DNA from: SLFT01 sp964493075
GTDB taxonomy: Bacteria; Hydrogenedentota; Hydrogenedentia; Hydrogenedentales; CAITNO01
DNA length: 6,806 nucleotides
Direction: 5' to 3'
NCBI GenBank assembly: GCA_964493075.1
Contig: CAZBNU010000222.1
Span: forward strand, 1-6,806
Below the pieces are notes generated by a model. That model did no database searches and was not told where the DNA came from. It was given only the letters and a program-made list of their open reading frames with translations. Shown here one piece after another: positions 5,655 to 6,806 of the stretch. How positions within the stretch are numbered: the first letter of the stretch is position 1; each line of letters opens with the position of its first letter. Both the position numbers and the translations under genes were made by a program.

Positions 5655-6806
5655 TTATAGCACAACTGGTAGTTCATATCCTTTCCGGTATTCGCGCTTA
5701 TACAATGCCGCCGCTTCAGGGTCATTCACACACTGCCAGGTTTCTGGCTCAATCACCAGTCGCCGCTGCACCCGTGTGGCAATATTACCAAGATGGCAGA
5801 GCGTGGTGGATGTCGCGCCTTCCCTGATGTGTGAATTCAGACCAGACGGATCATTGGCCTTCACACAATCAAGGAAATTCCGGAAATGGTCCTTGATATC
5901 GGCATAAGGGCCAAAAACCTTTTCCTGCCCATCCACAAAAGTAACCTTGCTGCCTTCCCGTCCGAATTCAACCTTACCGTTGTCGCCATAAAACACGACC
6001 CCGTTGTCATGGCCTTCCAGTTTGTAGTTGGTCCACAACCGCATCTCAAATACCAACTGGCAGTCATCATACTCATAAATCACCGTCTGAGTGTCCGGCG
6101 TTTCGTGGTCGTCATCATAATAGTATTGCCCACCGGAAGCCACCACCGCGTTCGGGATAGTCACGCCCAACCCCCAGCGTGCCTGATCCAACTGATGAAT
6201 GCCGTCGTTGCCGATATCCCCGGAACCATAATCCCAGAACCAGTGCCAGTTATAATGCCAGCGGTTTTGCGTAAAGGCATGTTTGGGTGCAGGCCCCAAC
6301 CACATCTCATAATTTACCCCTTCCGGCGGATCGCATTCCGGTTCGCGGCCTATGGGCGGACGGTGCTGATGGTTGATGGCCTTCGCCATGCGCACCTTGC
6401 CAATGCCGCCATCACGCATAAAGGCAACGGCTTCCTGCAGGGCTTTACCTGCGCGCCCCTGGGTGCCATGCTGTACGCACTTGCCGGTTGTCTCGGCTGC
6501 CTTCAACAGCAGTTGCGCCTCGGCGATGTTATGGGAACAGGGCTTTTCCACATACACATGCTTGCCCGCCTTTAATGCCATCAATGCCAACGGCGTATGC
6601 CAGTGGTCAGGCGTGGCAATGCTCACGGAATCAATTTCGGGATCGCCAATAATGCGGCGATAGTCATCATAGACTGCCAGCGTCTTGAGGTGAGACAATT
6701 TCTCCGCAAAGGCATTGCGCCGCACCGGATCCACATCGCAGATAGCCACCAGATCACAGTCCTCAAATTCTGAAAACAGTTGTGCATGTCGTTTACCTTG
6801 GTTGCC
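5655..6806 (-). CDS. Gfo/Idh/MocA-family NAD(P)-dependent oxidoreductase, N-terminus cut by the window edge
   Basis: 383 residues are visible, ending at TAA (5655-5657). Counting from the window edge, residues 1-7 read GNQGKRH, the end of the Rossmann dinucleotide-binding glycine motif, followed by the second strand VAICDVD (20-26). The GTG at 6747-6749 is the first start-like codon of an edge-limited reading, but it falls inside this strand, so it is not the start. The usual family length suggests a few tens of residues are missing, possibly with a Tat or other leader. Then come ATPDHWH (64-70) and VEKP (86-89), which carries the family's catalytic Lys. A C-terminal substrate domain follows with WHWFWDYGSGDIGNDGIHQLD-type residues (187-207), the style common in Planctomycetes-like homologues. 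Members oxidise or epimerise sugars and cyclitols; the substrate here is unknown. It is the first gene of the probable operon with the PmoA-like gene, whose promoter lies outside the window. Confidence 0.92.
   Translation of the reverse strand, partial: GNQGKRHAQLFSEFEDCDLVAICDVDPVRRNAFAEKLSHLKTLAVYDDYRRIIGDPEIDSVSIATPDHWHTPLALMALKAGKHVYVEKPCSHNIAEAQLLLKAAETTGKCVQHGTQGRAGKALQEAVAFMRDGGIGKVRMAKAINHQHRPPIGREPECDPPEGVNYEMWLGPAPKHAFTQNRWHYNWHWFWDYGSGDIGNDGIHQLDQARWGLGVTIPNAVVASGGQYYYDDDHETPDTQTVIYEYDDCQLVFEMRLWTNYKLEGHDNGVVFYGDNGKVEFGREGSKVTFVDGQEKVFGPYADIKDHFRNFLDCVKANDPSGLNSHIREGATSTTLCHLGNIATRVQRRLVIEPETWQCVNDPEAAALYKREYRKGYELPVVL

Noticed and set aside
4634..5725. Longer form of the PmoA-like gene starting at 5725
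   Set aside because: It would overlap the oxidoreductase by 71 bp and place 43 residues, partly encoded by the 9-bp repeats, before a clear signal peptide. The ATG at 5594-5596 has a good ribosome site.
5886..6575. Plus-strand ORF of 229 codons opposite the oxidoreductase
   Set aside because: The minus-strand frame carries clear Gfo/Idh/MocA motifs throughout; this ORF has none and no good ribosome site.
6747..6749. GTG as the start of the oxidoreductase
   Set aside because: The frame stays open to the window edge, and the upstream residues continue the Rossmann glycine motif, so the GTG is an internal Val codon.
1..6806. Mobile element, CRISPR array or RNA gene
   Set aside because: I saw no transposase or integrase, no terminal inverted repeats, no regularly spaced long direct repeats, and no tRNA- or rRNA-like stretch. 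The only short tandem array (5617-5652) has 9-bp units, too short for CRISPR.

Overview
The window holds four protein genes and looks like chromosomal DNA of a Gram-negative, probably uncultured environmental bacterium. An outer-membrane beta-barrel with a signal peptide and a C-terminal Phe shows a two-membrane cell. The style of the Gfo/Idh/MocA oxidoreductase, the exported PmoA-like (DUF6807) protein and the alginate-export-like porin together suggest the Planctomycetes/Verrucomicrobia/Lentisphaerae/Hydrogenedentes range. That placement is an inference from protein style and cannot be fixed without a search.

Layout: (1) 1-2949 (+) is a very long TPR protein. It has two hydrophobic segments followed by 26 consecutive 34-residue TPR units with no insertion or deletion between them. 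Its beginning probably lies left of the window, and the visible N-terminus resembles the last membrane helices of a TPR-tailed membrane glycosyltransferase. (2) 2950-3261 is a 312-bp intergenic region with a weak terminator candidate, a sigma70-like promoter candidate, two hairpins and an orphan Shine-Dalgarno-like sequence. It seems to act as a long leader for the next gene. (3) 3262-4578 (+) encodes an outer-membrane beta-barrel of alginate-export type. (4) 4579-4633 is a short convergent gap with a strong hairpin terminator whose 3' arm and T-tract run into the end of the opposing gene. (5) 4634-5596 (-) encodes an exported PmoA-like/DUF6807 protein. (6) 5597-5654 is a 58-bp gap, mostly filled by four tandem 9-bp units built on the interrupted palindrome GTCNGAC. 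(7) 5655-6806 (-) encodes a Gfo/Idh/MocA-type NAD(P)-dependent oxidoreductase that runs off the right edge.

The oxidoreductase and the PmoA-like gene form a co-directional pair, oxidoreductase first. Such pairs are typical of sugar or polyol breakdown loci in the phyla named above. The convergent porin could supply the outer-membrane route for an anionic saccharide, but this functional link is inferred from proximity only. I found no mobile element, CRISPR array, tRNA or rRNA. The least expected non-coding structure is the 9-bp repeat array between the two minus-strand genes.
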